A DNA stretch of 22,423 nt from Cacconaster sp045617505 (GCA_045617505.1 JAZLIS010000086.1:1-22423); one strand, 5' to 3'; shown: positions 6,365 to 14,873, numbered from the stretch's first letter. Numbers and translations are program-made. Notes: generated by a model from the letters alone, not told the origin.

Positions 6365-7741
6365 TTAGTTCATATAGTCCCAGGCGGGGAGCTGTACGGG
6401 TTTGCTCTTGAGAGCCTCAAGCGCTTTGTCATCAAGATATTTCCTGTCAATCACGATGCGGAACAGGTAGGCGTCGAGCCATTCGTCGGTAAGGAAGATA
6501 TAGCCGTCCTTGCCTGACTGCTTGCCCCAGCTGTTCTCGAATTTCCATTTGACGGGAACGTCATTTTCGTCAGTATCGCAGGCCACAAGAAGCATTGCGT
6601 GTGACGAACCGCTCTGGCGGGTGAGAATGCGCGCCTTCTTGTCCATATTGAGCTGTATGCCGAAAAGCGACTGATAGTCGAAGTTGCCCAGATCCAGAAT
6701 GCCCTTGTCCCGCAGGAGGAACTTGCCCACGTCGCAGGAGATATACATCGGGTCGTCATCCTTGATGGACTGGAGCGCCATCCTCTTGATGTCGGCCATC
6801 GGGAGATTGAGATAAACCCAATTGAACCCCTCATAGACGTTGCGATAGTTTGCGATGTCATATACTTTGTAATATTCGCGAGTGGGGTCGTTCATTACCA
6901 TAATCTGGTTGGTATAGTCAAATACCTCGGGGACAATGGACTTGTAGAACTCTTTCGGAGTGCTCTTGAGAGTGCAGACCTTCCCGGATGCATCCGTGTA
7001 TCTCCAGGTGAACTCAACCGGCGGCTCTCCCAGACAAAGTGCGAGAATGCGGTAAATCTCCTTCAATATCTCAATCTTCTGCCCGCGGACAGCCTTGAGG
7101 GAAGCCCCTCCGTTCTTCATTTCCCGCAACTCCCATCCTCCGGCACGGAGTCTCTCGCTGAGTACGCCGCGCATCTGGGCGGTAGCGTCGGAATGCTCCG
7201 TCTCGGGCATCACTTCAGCAGGCACTACACCGTACTTCTGAGCCACGTCGATGAAAAGATTCCAGACACCTCCGTCTCCTATCGGGGATTTGAAATAGGT
7301 CTCGACCTCTCTGTCGGTCATCGGCTTGTCTGCCGTCGCAATGGCATTCTCAAGAAACAGATTGGACTTCTCGAAAAGATCCCAAAACGAGTCGAAATTG
7401 TGCGAAAAGGCGAAACTTCTCAGGTTGTTCTTCTCCATCACCGTCGGTCGCAGATCGTTGAGCGAAGCGAAGAGCCAGCAACGGCCGGAACTCTTCTGAT
7501 TGGTTATGCCCTTTACTGACGTGGTGTATTTGAAATACCCGTCCAACTGTCCGTCGCCACGGATATTTTTGGCCAGAGAGGCGATGTCCTTGTGGCCTGT
7601 CAGAATGTTCTGCAGGGCGACGGTTGAAGGGTCTTTTACGAAACTCGACTGTATTTCAGAGAGTTCTGCTTCGCCAATGCTCTGAGCGTAGGCGAGTGTT
7701 CCTGCTGCGAGGAAAACGATGGTTAAAAAATGCTTTTTCAT
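6365..7741 (-). CDS. Secreted C1 cysteine peptidase (aminopeptidase C / bleomycin hydrolase-like)
   Basis: 458 aa from the ATG at 7741, chosen because MKKHFLTIVFLAAGTLAYAQS is a clean signal peptide; an upstream ATG at 7771 would bury it and overlap the -7 element. Peptidase C1B enzymes are self-compartmentalised hexameric aminopeptidases. The catalytic Cys88 is in QKSSGRCWLFA, His381 in GSSHAMLL and Asn403 in FENSWG. The length matches the family. A signal peptide means the Bacteroidales version works in the periplasm or outside, unlike cytosolic PepC. The C-terminus AWDYMN is close to the conserved family ending. The predicted promoter lies only 4 nt before the start codon. Confidence 0.92.
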   Translation of the reverse strand: MKKHFLTIVFLAAGTLAYAQSIGEAELSEIQSSFVKDPSTVALQNILTGHKDIASLAKNIRGDGQLDGYFKYTTSVKGITNQKSSGRCWLFASLNDLRPTVMEKNNLRSFAFSHNFDSFWDLFEKSNLFLENAIATADKPMTDREVETYFKSPIGDGGVWNLFIDVAQKYGVVPAEVMPETEHSDATAQMRGVLSERLRAGGWELREMKNGGASLKAVRGQKIEILKEIYRILALCLGEPPVEFTWRYTDASGKVCTLKSTPKEFYKSIVPEVFDYTNQIMVMNDPTREYYKVYDIANYRNVYEGFNWVYLNLPMADIKRMALQSIKDDDPMYISCDVGKFLLRDKGILDLGNFDYQSLFGIQLNMDKKARILTRQSGSSHAMLLVACDTDENDVPVKWKFENSWGKQSGKDGYIFLTDEWLDAYLFRIVIDRKYLDDKALEALKSKPVQLPAWDYMN

Positions 7742-7745
7742 ATCC

Positions 7746-7753
7746 CAAAGATA
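7746..7753 (-). promoter_or_regulatory. -7 element of the C1 peptidase gene
   Basis: TATCTTTG on the minus strand, an exact TAnnTTTG match, ends 4 nt before the ATG at 7741. If used, the mRNA would be leaderless or nearly so. No clear -33 element was seen. Confidence 0.5.
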
Positions 7754-7839
7754 ATGAGATTTTTTAGACAATCATAATATCACGAGATAAATGATTTACC
7801 GGGTTATCTTGCTCAATGAAGTTATTTTGGGCAGGATAA

Positions 7840-8907
7840 TCACCTTGATACGGCCACCCCGACAAAGGAATCCGCACATCCGTAATAGAGATACCAGCTG
7901 CCTTTGTATCTTACCAGACCTTCGCAGAACACGGTCCCATCGACATACTGACCTGTCTTTTCGAATTCTGCCTCAGGCACGAAGAAAGGCTCGTCCGTAC
8001 GTGCAATCACCCGCAAGGGATTCTTCGGATCGAAAAGGGCCTGACCGCCGCAATATGCCCCTGTCTCCTCGCTCTTTCCATTATAAATCAAGACTATTCC
8101 GTCTTCAGTGTGGACAGCGGGAGGACCGCATTCCGTAAGGGCGCTGTCGAACCGGCCTTCCCGGGGCTCCATTATCCTCAACAGGTTCCCGTCTCTGCCA
8201 AGCATAGGAGTCCAGTGGATAAGGTCTTCAGAAACTGCTGGATTGACAAAATTCTCTCCCCAATACATCAGATACCTGCCATCTATTTTTTCTATGACCA
8301 GTTCATCATTCGCATCAAGTTTCGTCACAATGGAGGCCGACTTGCAAGGCATATCGGCAAAACGGCCGTCATAAGCGTCTCTGAACGCAAAACCGTGCTT
8401 GTCCCAATGCACAAGGTCACGCGAAGTCGCCACGCATAAGCGCGGAGTGTCACGATTCCACGAAGTATAAGTCATAACATACAGGCCATCCTCCGTACGT
8501 GCCACCCTCGGGTCCTCGCATCCGCCCGGCCATTCAAGCTCTTTCTGTCCATCATCCGCAGGGAAAAGAACCGGCTCGGAGGCAATCGACATATTCACGC
8601 CATCAACAGTTTCTGCATATCCTATCCTTGACGTACGGGAGCCGATACCTGTAGCGCTGTTGTCCTCGCTCCTGAAGAGAACGACAATCTTGCCCTCCTT
8701 GAGTGTTGCGGCAGGATTGAAAGTATCACTCTCCTGCCATCTGACCATTTCGCGGCGCATAGGGCAAAAGAAAGTTTTTGTAGTGTCCGGCTTTATAACG
8801 GCATTCTCTGCGAGCCGCTCGAAAGGCCCGATAACCCAATCCGGACTTACGGATGAACAGGATATCAGCAAAAACAAGAGACTGACAATTGAAAATTGGC
8901 GCTTCAT
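7840..8907 (-). CDS. GH130-like glycosidase/phosphorylase lipoprotein
   Basis: 355 aa. The lipobox LLIS-C17 marks an outer-membrane or periplasmic lipoprotein. The body is a five-bladed beta-propeller of the GH130/GH43 type: FNPAATLKEGKIVVLFRSED near residues 62-81, GGCEDPRVARTEDGLYVMTYTSWN, then CVATSRDLVHWDKHG, and a closing VDGTVFCEGLVRYKGSWYLYYGCADS. The EDPR motif carries the Asp used as general acid in GH130, a family of beta-mannoside phosphorylases and beta-1,2-mannosidases. I cannot tell phosphorylase from hydrolase here, but export as a lipoprotein favours a hydrolase, since phosphorolysis is usually cytoplasmic. It stands alone with its own promoter, not beside a SusCD pair. Confidence 0.82.
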   Translation of the reverse strand: MKRQFSIVSLLFLLISCSSVSPDWVIGPFERLAENAVIKPDTTKTFFCPMRREMVRWQESDTFNPAATLKEGKIVVLFRSEDNSATGIGSRTSRIGYAETVDGVNMSIASEPVLFPADDGQKELEWPGGCEDPRVARTEDGLYVMTYTSWNRDTPRLCVATSRDLVHWDKHGFAFRDAYDGRFADMPCKSASIVTKLDANDELVIEKIDGRYLMYWGENFVNPAVSEDLIHWTPMLGRDGNLLRIMEPREGRFDSALTECGPPAVHTEDGIVLIYNGKSEETGAYCGGQALFDPKNPLRVIARTDEPFFVPEAEFEKTGQYVDGTVFCEGLVRYKGSWYLYYGCADSFVGVAVSR

Positions 8908-8930
8908 AACATTTTGGTTGTTTTGTATGA

Positions 8931-8961
8931 CAAAAATAGTTTAATTTACGGTATTTTCAAG
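8931..8961 (-). promoter_or_regulatory. Promoter of the GH130-like gene
   Basis: On the minus strand, TATTTTTG at 8938-8931 matches TAnnTTTG, with CTTG (8961-8958) 19 nt upstream as the -33 element. It lies 23 nt before the ATG. Confidence 0.6.
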
Positions 8962-9014
8962 ACTTCAGGAAGAAGAAACAGAGTCGCGGGTGTTCAATTT
9001 TCAAAACAGATTCG

Positions 9015-9022
9015 TAAATTTG
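9015..9022 (+). promoter_or_regulatory. -7 element of the C_GCAxxG_C_C gene
   Basis: TAAATTTG matches TAnnTTTG and ends 6 nt before the ATG at 9029, implying a very short or absent leader. No convincing -33 element was found. Confidence 0.45.
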
Positions 9023-9028
9023 AGGGTG

Positions 9029-9502
9029 ATGAAAACGGAATATATTCAGGAGAGGGGCAAACTTGCCCGGGACTATTTTCTGAAGGGATACAACTGCTGC
9101 CAGTCGGTAGTGCTTGCCTTTTCGGACGTTATGGGTATTGATGAGGAGACGGCAGCCCGCATCGCCACCGGTTTCGGAGGCGGGATGGGGAGGATGCGCG
9201 AAGTCTGCGGCACTGTCAGCGGTATGACGATGATTGCCGGAGCAATATCTCCCGCATCCCCAGAAGACAATGTGGCCAGAAAGGCCAATTATGCTCTGGT
9301 GCAGTATTTTGCCGGAAAGTTCAGGGAACAGGTAGGAAGCATAATCTGTCGGGAACTTCTCGGTCTGTCGGAAAGCGGTCCGTCCGACCCGGCTCCGGCC
9401 CTCCGGACGGGTGAATATTATCGGAAACGTCCCTGTGCCGATATGGTGGCGCTGGCCGCTGAAATTGTAGCTGAATATATTGAAGGGAAAAAAGGTCTCT
9501 AG
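9029..9502 (+). CDS. C_GCAxxG_C_C family protein
   Basis: 157 aa from the ATG at 9029; the frame is open further upstream, but those residues do not belong to the family. Conserved cysteines are GYNCCQSV (Cys23, Cys24), VCGTVSGMTMIAG (Cys60, a variant of the name-giving GCAxxG), ICREL (Cys107) and RPCADMV (Cys136). The glycine-rich ATGFGGGMGRM at 47-56 is also typical. Members are thought to be redox-active and sometimes bind metal, but no reaction is established. It has no signal peptide. Its TAG stop overlaps the convergent kinase stop in the palindrome CTAG. Confidence 0.9.
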   Translation: MKTEYIQERGKLARDYFLKGYNCCQSVVLAFSDVMGIDEETAARIATGFGGGMGRMREVCGTVSGMTMIAGAISPASPEDNVARKANYALVQYFAGKFREQVGSIICRELLGLSESGPSDPAPALRTGEYYRKRPCADMVALAAEIVAEYIEGKKGL

Positions 9503-10113
9503 AACAAACCGTAAAGCCGTGCGTCAAGTTTGTCGGTGATTGATGCGAAATCTTCCTGATTGTGCTCGAAATCCAGCCGGTCGGCTTCGATTGTCAGAAC
9601 CTCACCGGGGTACTGTTCCTTTATGAACCTTTCGTATCTGTCGTTCAGCCCGGCAAGATATTCCAGACTGATGCTTTGCTCATAGTCCCTGCCCCGTTTC
9701 TGAATTTGTCCGACCAAATGCGAAAGAGAGCATCGGAGGTATATCAGCAGGTCGGGGATCTTGATGGAGTGCATCATCACGCCGAACAAGTCCATATATG
9801 CGTCGTAATCCCGTTTTGACAGATTACCCAAAGCATAGTTGTTAGCCACGAAGATATAGACCCCTTCGAAAATGGTCCGGTCCTGAATGACAGTGCCTTC
9901 GCATTGGGAGATAGCGATTGTGTCCTTCAGCCGCTGGGTCAGGAAATAGACCTCCAGATTGAAGGACCAGCGGGGAATATCCTTGTAGAAATCCTCCAGA
10001 TAAGGATTATATGTCACCGCCTCGTATCTGGGAGTCCACCCGTAATGCCGGGAAAGCATCCCCGTGAGAGTGGTCTTGCCGCTGCCTATGTTGCCTGCTA
10101 CGCCTATGTGCAT
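9499..10113 (-). CDS. Deoxynucleoside kinase
   Basis: 204 aa from the ATG at 10113; the longer upstream frame is spurious because it lies antisense to the DUF4290 gene. It phosphorylates deoxynucleosides in the salvage pathway. The P-loop GNIGSGKT is at 7-14. The substrate-binding Glu is in YEAVTYNPYLEDFY (30-43), and DRTIFEG (78-84) is the DRS-like motif. RCSLSHLVGQIQKRGRDYEQ carries the lid arginines. Length and motifs fit the bacterial dAK/dGK group; the exact substrate cannot be read from sequence. Promoter TAACTTTG lies at 10136-10129. It is divergent from the DUF4290-ftsK operon. Confidence 0.92.
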   Translation of the reverse strand: MHIGVAGNIGSGKTTLTGMLSRHYGWTPRYEAVTYNPYLEDFYKDIPRWSFNLEVYFLTQRLKDTIAISQCEGTVIQDRTIFEGVYIFVANNYALGNLSKRDYDAYMDLFGVMMHSIKIPDLLIYLRCSLSHLVGQIQKRGRDYEQSISLEYLAGLNDRYERFIKEQYPGEVLTIEADRLDFEHNQEDFASITDKLDARLYGLF

Positions 10114-10128
10114 AATGGAAATTTTGTG

Positions 10129-10136
10129 CAAAGTTA
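10129..10136 (-). promoter_or_regulatory. -7 element of the deoxynucleoside kinase gene
   Basis: TAACTTTG on the minus strand, an exact match to TAnnTTTG, 15 nt before the ATG. No clear -33 element was seen. Confidence 0.55.
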
Positions 10137-10183
10137 GCAAAAAGAAACGTGATGAAGCCGAAGATTGATTCCAATATTTTTTG

Positions 10184-10198
10184 TACCTTTGCAAGGTA
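10184..10198 (+). promoter_or_regulatory. Promoter of the DUF4290-ftsK operon, within a palindrome
   Basis: TACCTTTG at 10184-10191 is an exact -7 element; TTG at 10165-10167 is a weak -33 element at short spacing. The -7 box is half of the palindrome TACCTT-TGC-AAGGTA (10184-10198), which could be an operator or coincidence. The ATG follows at 10213. Confidence 0.55.
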
Positions 10199-10212
10199 AA
10201 TTGGTTTATTTT

Positions 10213-10839
10213 ATGGACTATAACACTACGAGAGAGAAATTGATTCTGCCTGAATACGGAAGGAACGTGCAGAAGATGATCCAGCAGGTCAAGGAGATCA
10301 AGGACAGGAAGAAGAGAAGCGAACAGGCCGCTGCAGTCGTGCAGACTATGGGGATTCTCAATCCGCAGATACGTGAACTGAACGATTTCAAACACAAACT
10401 GTGGGATCACGCTTATGTAGTGGCCGGGTTTGACCTCGACATAGACGCCCCATTCCCAGCCCCCACGAAACAGCAGTTCGATGCGAGGCCGGAAAAGCTG
10501 CCATTGGCTTCCAAACCGCCCAAGGCCGCCTGCTATGGCCGTAATATAGAGAATATGATAGCTCTCATTGCGGACAGGGAGGAGGATGAAGAGAAAAAGG
10601 AGATGATACGAAGATTGGCGCTCTATATGCGTCAGCAGTATCTGATATGGAACAAGGACAACGTGGCAGAGGAGACGATTTTCGCCGATATAGAAAAATT
10701 GTCCGATGGTAAACTGAAAGTGCCCGCCGACGTGCATCTTGGCGCAATCTCCCACAACGAGGTCTTCTCCCGTCCCGGTATGAGCTTCAAGAACCAGAAT
10801 CGCGGCAACTTCAAGCGCAACAGGAACCGAAAGAAATAA
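10213..10839 (+). CDS. DUF4290 family protein
   Basis: 208 aa from the ATG at 10213, chosen because MDYNTTREKLILPEYGRNVQKM is the standard family start and the promoter sits between it and any upstream start. DUF4290 is a Bacteroidetes family of unknown function, largely helical and cytoplasmic. Conserved stretches include EYGRNVQ (13-19) and its echo CYGRNIENMI in mid-protein, suggesting an internal repeat of the YGRNxxxMI motif. The C-terminus is basic (NQNRGNFKRNRNRKK), which could bind nucleic acid. It is 15 nt upstream of ftsK and probably co-transcribed with it, but I do not infer a role in chromosome segregation from that alone. Confidence 0.88.
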   Translation: MDYNTTREKLILPEYGRNVQKMIQQVKEIKDRKKRSEQAAAVVQTMGILNPQIRELNDFKHKLWDHAYVVAGFDLDIDAPFPAPTKQQFDARPEKLPLASKPPKAACYGRNIENMIALIADREEDEEKKEMIRRLALYMRQQYLIWNKDNVAEETIFADIEKLSDGKLKVPADVHLGAISHNEVFSRPGMSFKNQNRGNFKRNRNRKK

Positions 10840-10854
10840 TGGCACAGGAAGGAT

Positions 10855-13197
10855 ATGTCCCGGACCCCTAAAAAAAAGAAAAACCCAAAAAAACAGACAA
10901 ATCCTGAGACCGGCAACTGGATGCTGGTCCTGAGGGTGGCGCTGGGGATATTCTTCGCATTTCTCACTCTTTATACAGTATATGCCCTTCTCTCCCTTTT
11001 CTTCACCTGGGACAAGGACCAGAGTCTGGTATTCAATCCGGATTTCCTCTCAAATGAGGTGACCGCCGCCAATGCCGCCGGCAAGCTGGGATGGAAATGG
11101 GCCGATTTCCTTTTTTCTGAAATTTTCGGGGTGGGAGCGTTCATTCTCCCCGTATTCTTCGGAGCCGTTTCGGTATTCTGCTTCAGAATCAAGAGAGTCA
11201 ATCTTCTACGGATTTTCACCGTCACAATACTTGGAGCCATAATCTGTTCGGTAATAGCGGATTATATCTTTACCACATTAAACATTAGCCCTTTGCTCGG
11301 GGTGGGTGCGGGAGGCTCCTATGGTCATTATGCGGACGCTTTCGTATGCGGGATGATTGGGACGATGGGGGCTGGTCTGTCATATCTTCTGGTGGTATTT
11401 CTTTATGCCTGCCTGATAACCCCCAAGGTAGCCGGATGGATAGATGATGCCATGTATGGGGTTTCCCACAGGAAAAAGTCTCTGCCTGAAGAGACTTTGC
11501 CCGAACTTCCGGCGGATGAAGAGATGCCGGTCGATGCCGTGCAGGAGGTCGAACTTGAGATAGAGGATTTCCCGGAGCACACACCTTCCACCGATGAAGA
11601 GCCTGCCGGAAATCCGGATGAGGTTCTGCTTACAATCGAAGAGGGTTCAACGGTGGATACCCTTTCCGATGACCAGTGGAAGAATCTCTATGACCCGAGA
11701 CTTGATCTGGCCTCATTCAAGACCCCACCGATGTCAATACTGAATGATTATCAGGACAAGATTTTCACCGTCTCCCGCGAGGAGCTTGAACGCAACAAGC
11801 AGAGAATCGTCAATGCCCTTGCGAGTTACAAGATAAAGGTAATCTCAATCTCCGCGAAGATGGGCCCCACCGTCACTCTCTACAAGATACATCTTGCAGA
11901 CGGCGTCAAAGTGGCCCAGGTCCGCAATCTCGAGGAGGATATAGCCATCTCACTGGGGGCAAAGGGAGTGCGAGTTGTTACACTGCTTGATTCCGTCGGC
12001 ATTGAGGTGGCGAACGAGCGTCCCAGCGTTGTGGCCTTCAAGTCCATCCTCAATACCCAGCAGTTCCGCAACCTCAAGATGGAACTGCCTCTCGCCCTCG
12101 GTGTCACCGTCACTAACGAGCCATTCTTCATTGACCTCGCAAAGATGCCCCACCTGCTTGTGGCCGGTGCTACCGGTATGGGTAAATCCGTAGGACTCAA
12201 CGTTATTCTGGCATCCCTCCTCTTCACCAAGCATCCCGCTGAAATGAAGCTTGTTCTGGTCGATCCCAAGAAGGTGGAACTCTCTCTCTACGAAAAGCTG
12301 GACAAACACTATCTTGCAATGCTTCCTGACGGGGACGAAGCCATAATAACCGACACTAAAAAGGTTGTCAATACGCTCAAGTCCCTCTGCATTGAGATGG
12401 AGGACAGATATGCGCTGCTCAAGACCGCAGGAGTGCGCCAGATAAAGGAGTATAACGAAAAATTCCTGCAAAGGAGACTGAACCCCAACAAGGGGCACAA
12501 GTTCCTGCCCTACATAGTGGTTGCAATCGATGAGTTTGCGGATTTGCTGATGACGGCGGGGCGCGAAATCGAGGAGCCTATCGCAAGGCTGGCCCAGAAG
12601 GCGCGTGCTGTAGGCATCCATCTTGTCATCGCCACCCAGCGTCCTTCCACCAATATCATCACCGGTACAATCAAGGCGAACTTCAACTCCCGCATAGCCT
12701 TCAAGGTGAGCAGCAGCGTCGATTCGAAGGTTATCATCGACGCAGCCGGCGCAAACCGCCTCATAGGTCGCGGAGATATGCTTGTGTCATATCCGGGAGC
12801 AGACCTGACCCGTGTACAGTGCGCTCTGATAGACACACCTGAAATTGAGGCGATGGTCAAGTTCATAAGCGACCAGACCGGCTACGACTGCGTCTTCCCG
12901 TTGCCTGAATATGTGGATGAAAACGACGCGGAAGCCAACGACTCGATTGACCTGCGCCGCCGCGACCAGTTGTTCGAGGAGTGCGCAAAGATGGTGGTCC
13001 AGTTCCAGCAAGGCTCCACCTCGATGATTCAGCGCAAGCTCGGCATCGGCTATGCAAGAGCCGGGCGTATAATGGACCAGCTTGAAGCAGCCGGTATCGT
13101 CAGCCCTCAGGAGGGCAGCAAGGCACGGAATGTGCTTATCACCGATTTCGATTCTCTGGACCGTATTCTGGAGTCTCTGAATCATATCCAGGGTTAA
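10855..13197 (+). CDS. ftsK: DNA translocase FtsK/SpoIIIE
   Basis: 780 aa. FtsK couples division with chromosome dimer resolution by pumping DNA at the septum. After a Lys-rich N-terminus come four membrane segments (about 23-50, 80-107, 118-136, 160-185), then an acidic linker (about 205-270). The motor follows: Walker A GATGMGKS at 438-445, Walker B VVAIDEFADLL with Asp559/Glu560, and ATQRPSTNIITGTIKANF. A gamma winged-helix domain closes the protein (LFEECAKMVVQFQQGSTSMIQRKLGIGYARAGRIMDQLE, quoted only by its ends: LFEEC to MDQLE), the part that reads KOPS-type sites. The family is complete and no key residue is missing. It is followed 22 nt later by the LolA-like gene. Confidence 0.97.
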   Translation: MSRTPKKKKNPKKQTNPETGNWMLVLRVALGIFFAFLTLYTVYALLSLFFTWDKDQSLVFNPDFLSNEVTAANAAGKLGWKWADFLFSEIFGVGAFILPVFFGAVSVFCFRIKRVNLLRIFTVTILGAIICSVIADYIFTTLNISPLLGVGAGGSYGHYADAFVCGMIGTMGAGLSYLLVVFLYACLITPKVAGWIDDAMYGVSHRKKSLPEETLPELPADEEMPVDAVQEVELEIEDFPEHTPSTDEEPAGNPDEVLLTIEEGSTVDTLSDDQWKNLYDPRLDLASFKTPPMSILNDYQDKIFTVSREELERNKQRIVNALASYKIKVISISAKMGPTVTLYKIHLADGVKVAQVRNLEEDIAISLGAKGVRVVTLLDSVGIEVANERPSVVAFKSILNTQQFRNLKMELPLALGVTVTNEPFFIDLAKMPHLLVAGATGMGKSVGLNVILASLLFTKHPAEMKLVLVDPKKVELSLYEKLDKHYLAMLPDGDEAIITDTKKVVNTLKSLCIEMEDRYALLKTAGVRQIKEYNEKFLQRRLNPNKGHKFLPYIVVAIDEFADLLMTAGREIEEPIARLAQKARAVGIHLVIATQRPSTNIITGTIKANFNSRIAFKVSSSVDSKVIIDAAGANRLIGRGDMLVSYPGADLTRVQCALIDTPEIEAMVKFISDQTGYDCVFPLPEYVDENDAEANDSIDLRRRDQLFEECAKMVVQFQQGSTSMIQRKLGIGYARAGRIMDQLEAAGIVSPQEGSKARNVLITDFDSLDRILESLNHIQG

Positions 13198-13219
13198 AAT
13201 CAGAGAATCTGCTTTGAAG

Positions 13220-13651
13220 ATGAAAAGATTTCTTTTGGCAGCAGTGACGATTCTGTCTCTTTCCACGGTTTGCATGGCACAGAACAGGTTTAGCTGTAAT
13301 TTCAAGGTGACTGTCGCTTCCTCCGGCGAGCTTGTGGTTTCGGGTAAGGCTTTCGTTCAGGACAGCTGCTACAGGTTTGAAAGCCCGGGAGGAGCCCTCT
13401 ATTGCAACGGCAAGGACAGATGGCTTCACGATGTTGCTAATCATGAACTTGTTATCCAGAAAAACGATTTGTCAATGATTGCGGGGATTGACCTGAGCCT
13501 TCTCAAAGATGAGTCCTGCACTTTCGACTATTCTTCATTCAAGATAGAACTCTCAGCCATCAAGCCTGCAATCAAGCCCTGGCCGGCCGAATTCTTTATC
13601 ATTGACCCCGACTCCTTCGACGCTGACACCATCATCACGGATTTGAGATAA
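13220..13651 (+). CDS. LolA-like periplasmic protein, short
   Basis: 143 aa from the ATG at 13220 (an in-frame TTG at 13214 is less likely). Signal peptide MKRFLLAAVTILSLSTVCMAQ. The mature part reads as alternating beta strands: FKVTVASSGELVVSGKAFVQDSCYRFE, then YCNGKDRWLHDVANHELVI, the pattern of LolA (dGkt.W.yd...nEv.i). LolA carries lipoproteins from the inner to the outer membrane. The usual LolA is near 200 aa, so this is a shortened relative. The gene following ftsK in many Bacteroidales is a LolA homologue, which supports the call. Confidence 0.68.
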   Translation: MKRFLLAAVTILSLSTVCMAQNRFSCNFKVTVASSGELVVSGKAFVQDSCYRFESPGGALYCNGKDRWLHDVANHELVIQKNDLSMIAGIDLSLLKDESCTFDYSSFKIELSAIKPAIKPWPAEFFIIDPDSFDADTIITDLR

Positions 13652-13722
13652 TCCCTCCGTATGAGTGAAGCGGGATTATAAGCATGGCATAGAATATGAT
13701 TCAGGAGGGCGGAACAACAGTA

Positions 13723-14433
13723 ATGGAAATAATGAAAGCAAGGATTCTTTATGTGGCCGCCATTCTGGGAATGGCTGTTTCATTCGGGGCAACAGCCCAG
13801 ACAACAGGCGAAAAATTCAACAGTTACATAGAAGTTACCGGCTATGCCGAACAGGAAGTGGCTCCCGATGTCTTCTATATGAAAATCGTCATCGATGAGA
13901 TGGACAGCAAAGGGAAAACATCTCTGGAAACCCAGCAGAAAAATATGACATCCGCACTCCAGTCCCTCGGAATCGACACCGACAGCCAGCTCAAGCGCCT
14001 TTCCCTCTCAAGTTCTTACTACAAAAGAAAAACCAACATTGCTTCAGGAACATACCAACTCAAACTCAACCGGGCGGAGGATGTCTCCAGAGTCTGGAAC
14101 GCACTTGACAACCTTAGCCTCTCCGATGTCGCCTTCACGAAGGCCGAATTCAGCGGTATTGACAGCCTTCGCAACGAAGTCCGCTGCCGCGCGGTCAGAA
14201 ACGCAAGAGAAGAGGCGGAATCGATGGCCGGTGCAGTCGGACAGAGTATCGGAAAATGTTTCTATATGTATGTGGGACAGAGCGGAAATGCCGTTCTATA
14301 CGCCCAGCCGAGAATGACGAAATCTGTAATGCTGGATGCGGCCAATGGATTGGGGATCAGCGAAGAAGAGAGCATCGAATTCAACAGTATCAAGGTCTCG
14401 GCCAACGTCAACGCAAAATTCGTTCTTGAATAA
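13723..14433 (+). CDS. SIMPL-domain (DUF541) periplasmic protein
   Basis: 236 aa from the ATG at 13723; AGGAGGG at 13703-13709 is a ribosome-binding-like run 13 nt before it, and an alternative ATG lies at 13732. Signal peptide MKARILYVAAILGMAVSFGATAQ. The SIMPL fold shows in YIEVTGYAEQEVAPDVFYMKIVIDE (N-terminal strand pair), QKNMTSALQSLGIDTDSQLKRLSL, YQLKLNRAEDVSRVWNALDNL, and REEAESMAGAVGQSIG near 175-195, with SANVNAKFVLE at the end. The family (E. coli YggE is one) is linked to oxidative stress or envelope upkeep; no reaction is known. It starts 71 nt after the LolA-like stop and could be read from the same transcript. Confidence 0.85.
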   Translation: MEIMKARILYVAAILGMAVSFGATAQTTGEKFNSYIEVTGYAEQEVAPDVFYMKIVIDEMDSKGKTSLETQQKNMTSALQSLGIDTDSQLKRLSLSSSYYKRKTNIASGTYQLKLNRAEDVSRVWNALDNLSLSDVAFTKAEFSGIDSLRNEVRCRAVRNAREEAESMAGAVGQSIGKCFYMYVGQSGNAVLYAQPRMTKSVMLDAANGLGISEEESIEFNSIKVSANVNAKFVLE

Positions 14434-14455
14434 TCTCCGGATTGTTGTAACTTTG
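14425..14455 (+). promoter_or_regulatory. Promoter of the small lipoprotein gene
   Basis: TAACTTTG at 14448-14455 is an exact -7 element; CTTG at 14425-14428 lies 19 nt upstream. The ATG follows at 14485. Confidence 0.65.
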
Positions 14456-14484
14456 CGCTCTCGTAATCCACCATTTGACTTGAT

Positions 14485-14865
14485 ATGAAAAAGATTGCTG
14501 CTCTTCTCGCCTTCTGCGCGATTGTTTTGGTCTGCGGCTGTGAAAAACTCGAAGACCGCACTGGAAATGTAGGATACAACTACTACACACAGGTTGAAGA
14601 GGAAGGCAGCGAAGCGGACGCTCAGTTTGTAACCGATGTCTATACGGAGCAATTCAATTTGCTGGACAATGCCGAAGTCAAGGATGGATATGTTTATATA
14701 AACGGCCGTTATGGGGATCTTGACAAGATGATTCTGGATGCCTGCCGCAAGGCGGACGAACAAATCACCGCACTGGGCTTCAAGCCTGAGAAAAAATGCA
14801 CCTTCACCGTGAATGCAATCTACACTATGGAGGTGGTGGCCAATTTCTACGTCAGGACCTATTGA
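14485..14865 (+). CDS. Small lipoprotein of unknown function
   Basis: 126 aa. The signal MKKIAALLAFCAIVLVCGC with lipobox VCG-C19 marks a lipoprotein. The mature part begins with acidic residues (CEKLEDRTG) and continues with predicted strands (QFVTDVYTEQFN, GYVYINGRY, CTFTVNAIYTMEVVANFYV) separated by a helix DLDKMILDACRKADEQI. I do not recognise a family. It has its own promoter and ends 8 bp from the stop of the convergent MFS gene, so there is no room for a terminator between them. Confidence 0.7.
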   Translation: MKKIAALLAFCAIVLVCGCEKLEDRTGNVGYNYYTQVEEEGSEADAQFVTDVYTEQFNLLDNAEVKDGYVYINGRYGDLDKMILDACRKADEQITALGFKPEKKCTFTVNAIYTMEVVANFYVRTY

Positions 14866-14873
14866 CCCCTGTC

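Noticed and set aside
9499..10845. 448-codon minus-strand frame as a single protein
   Set aside because: Only the last 204 residues (from 10113) are a deoxynucleoside kinase; the upstream part runs antisense to the DUF4290 gene and across two promoters.
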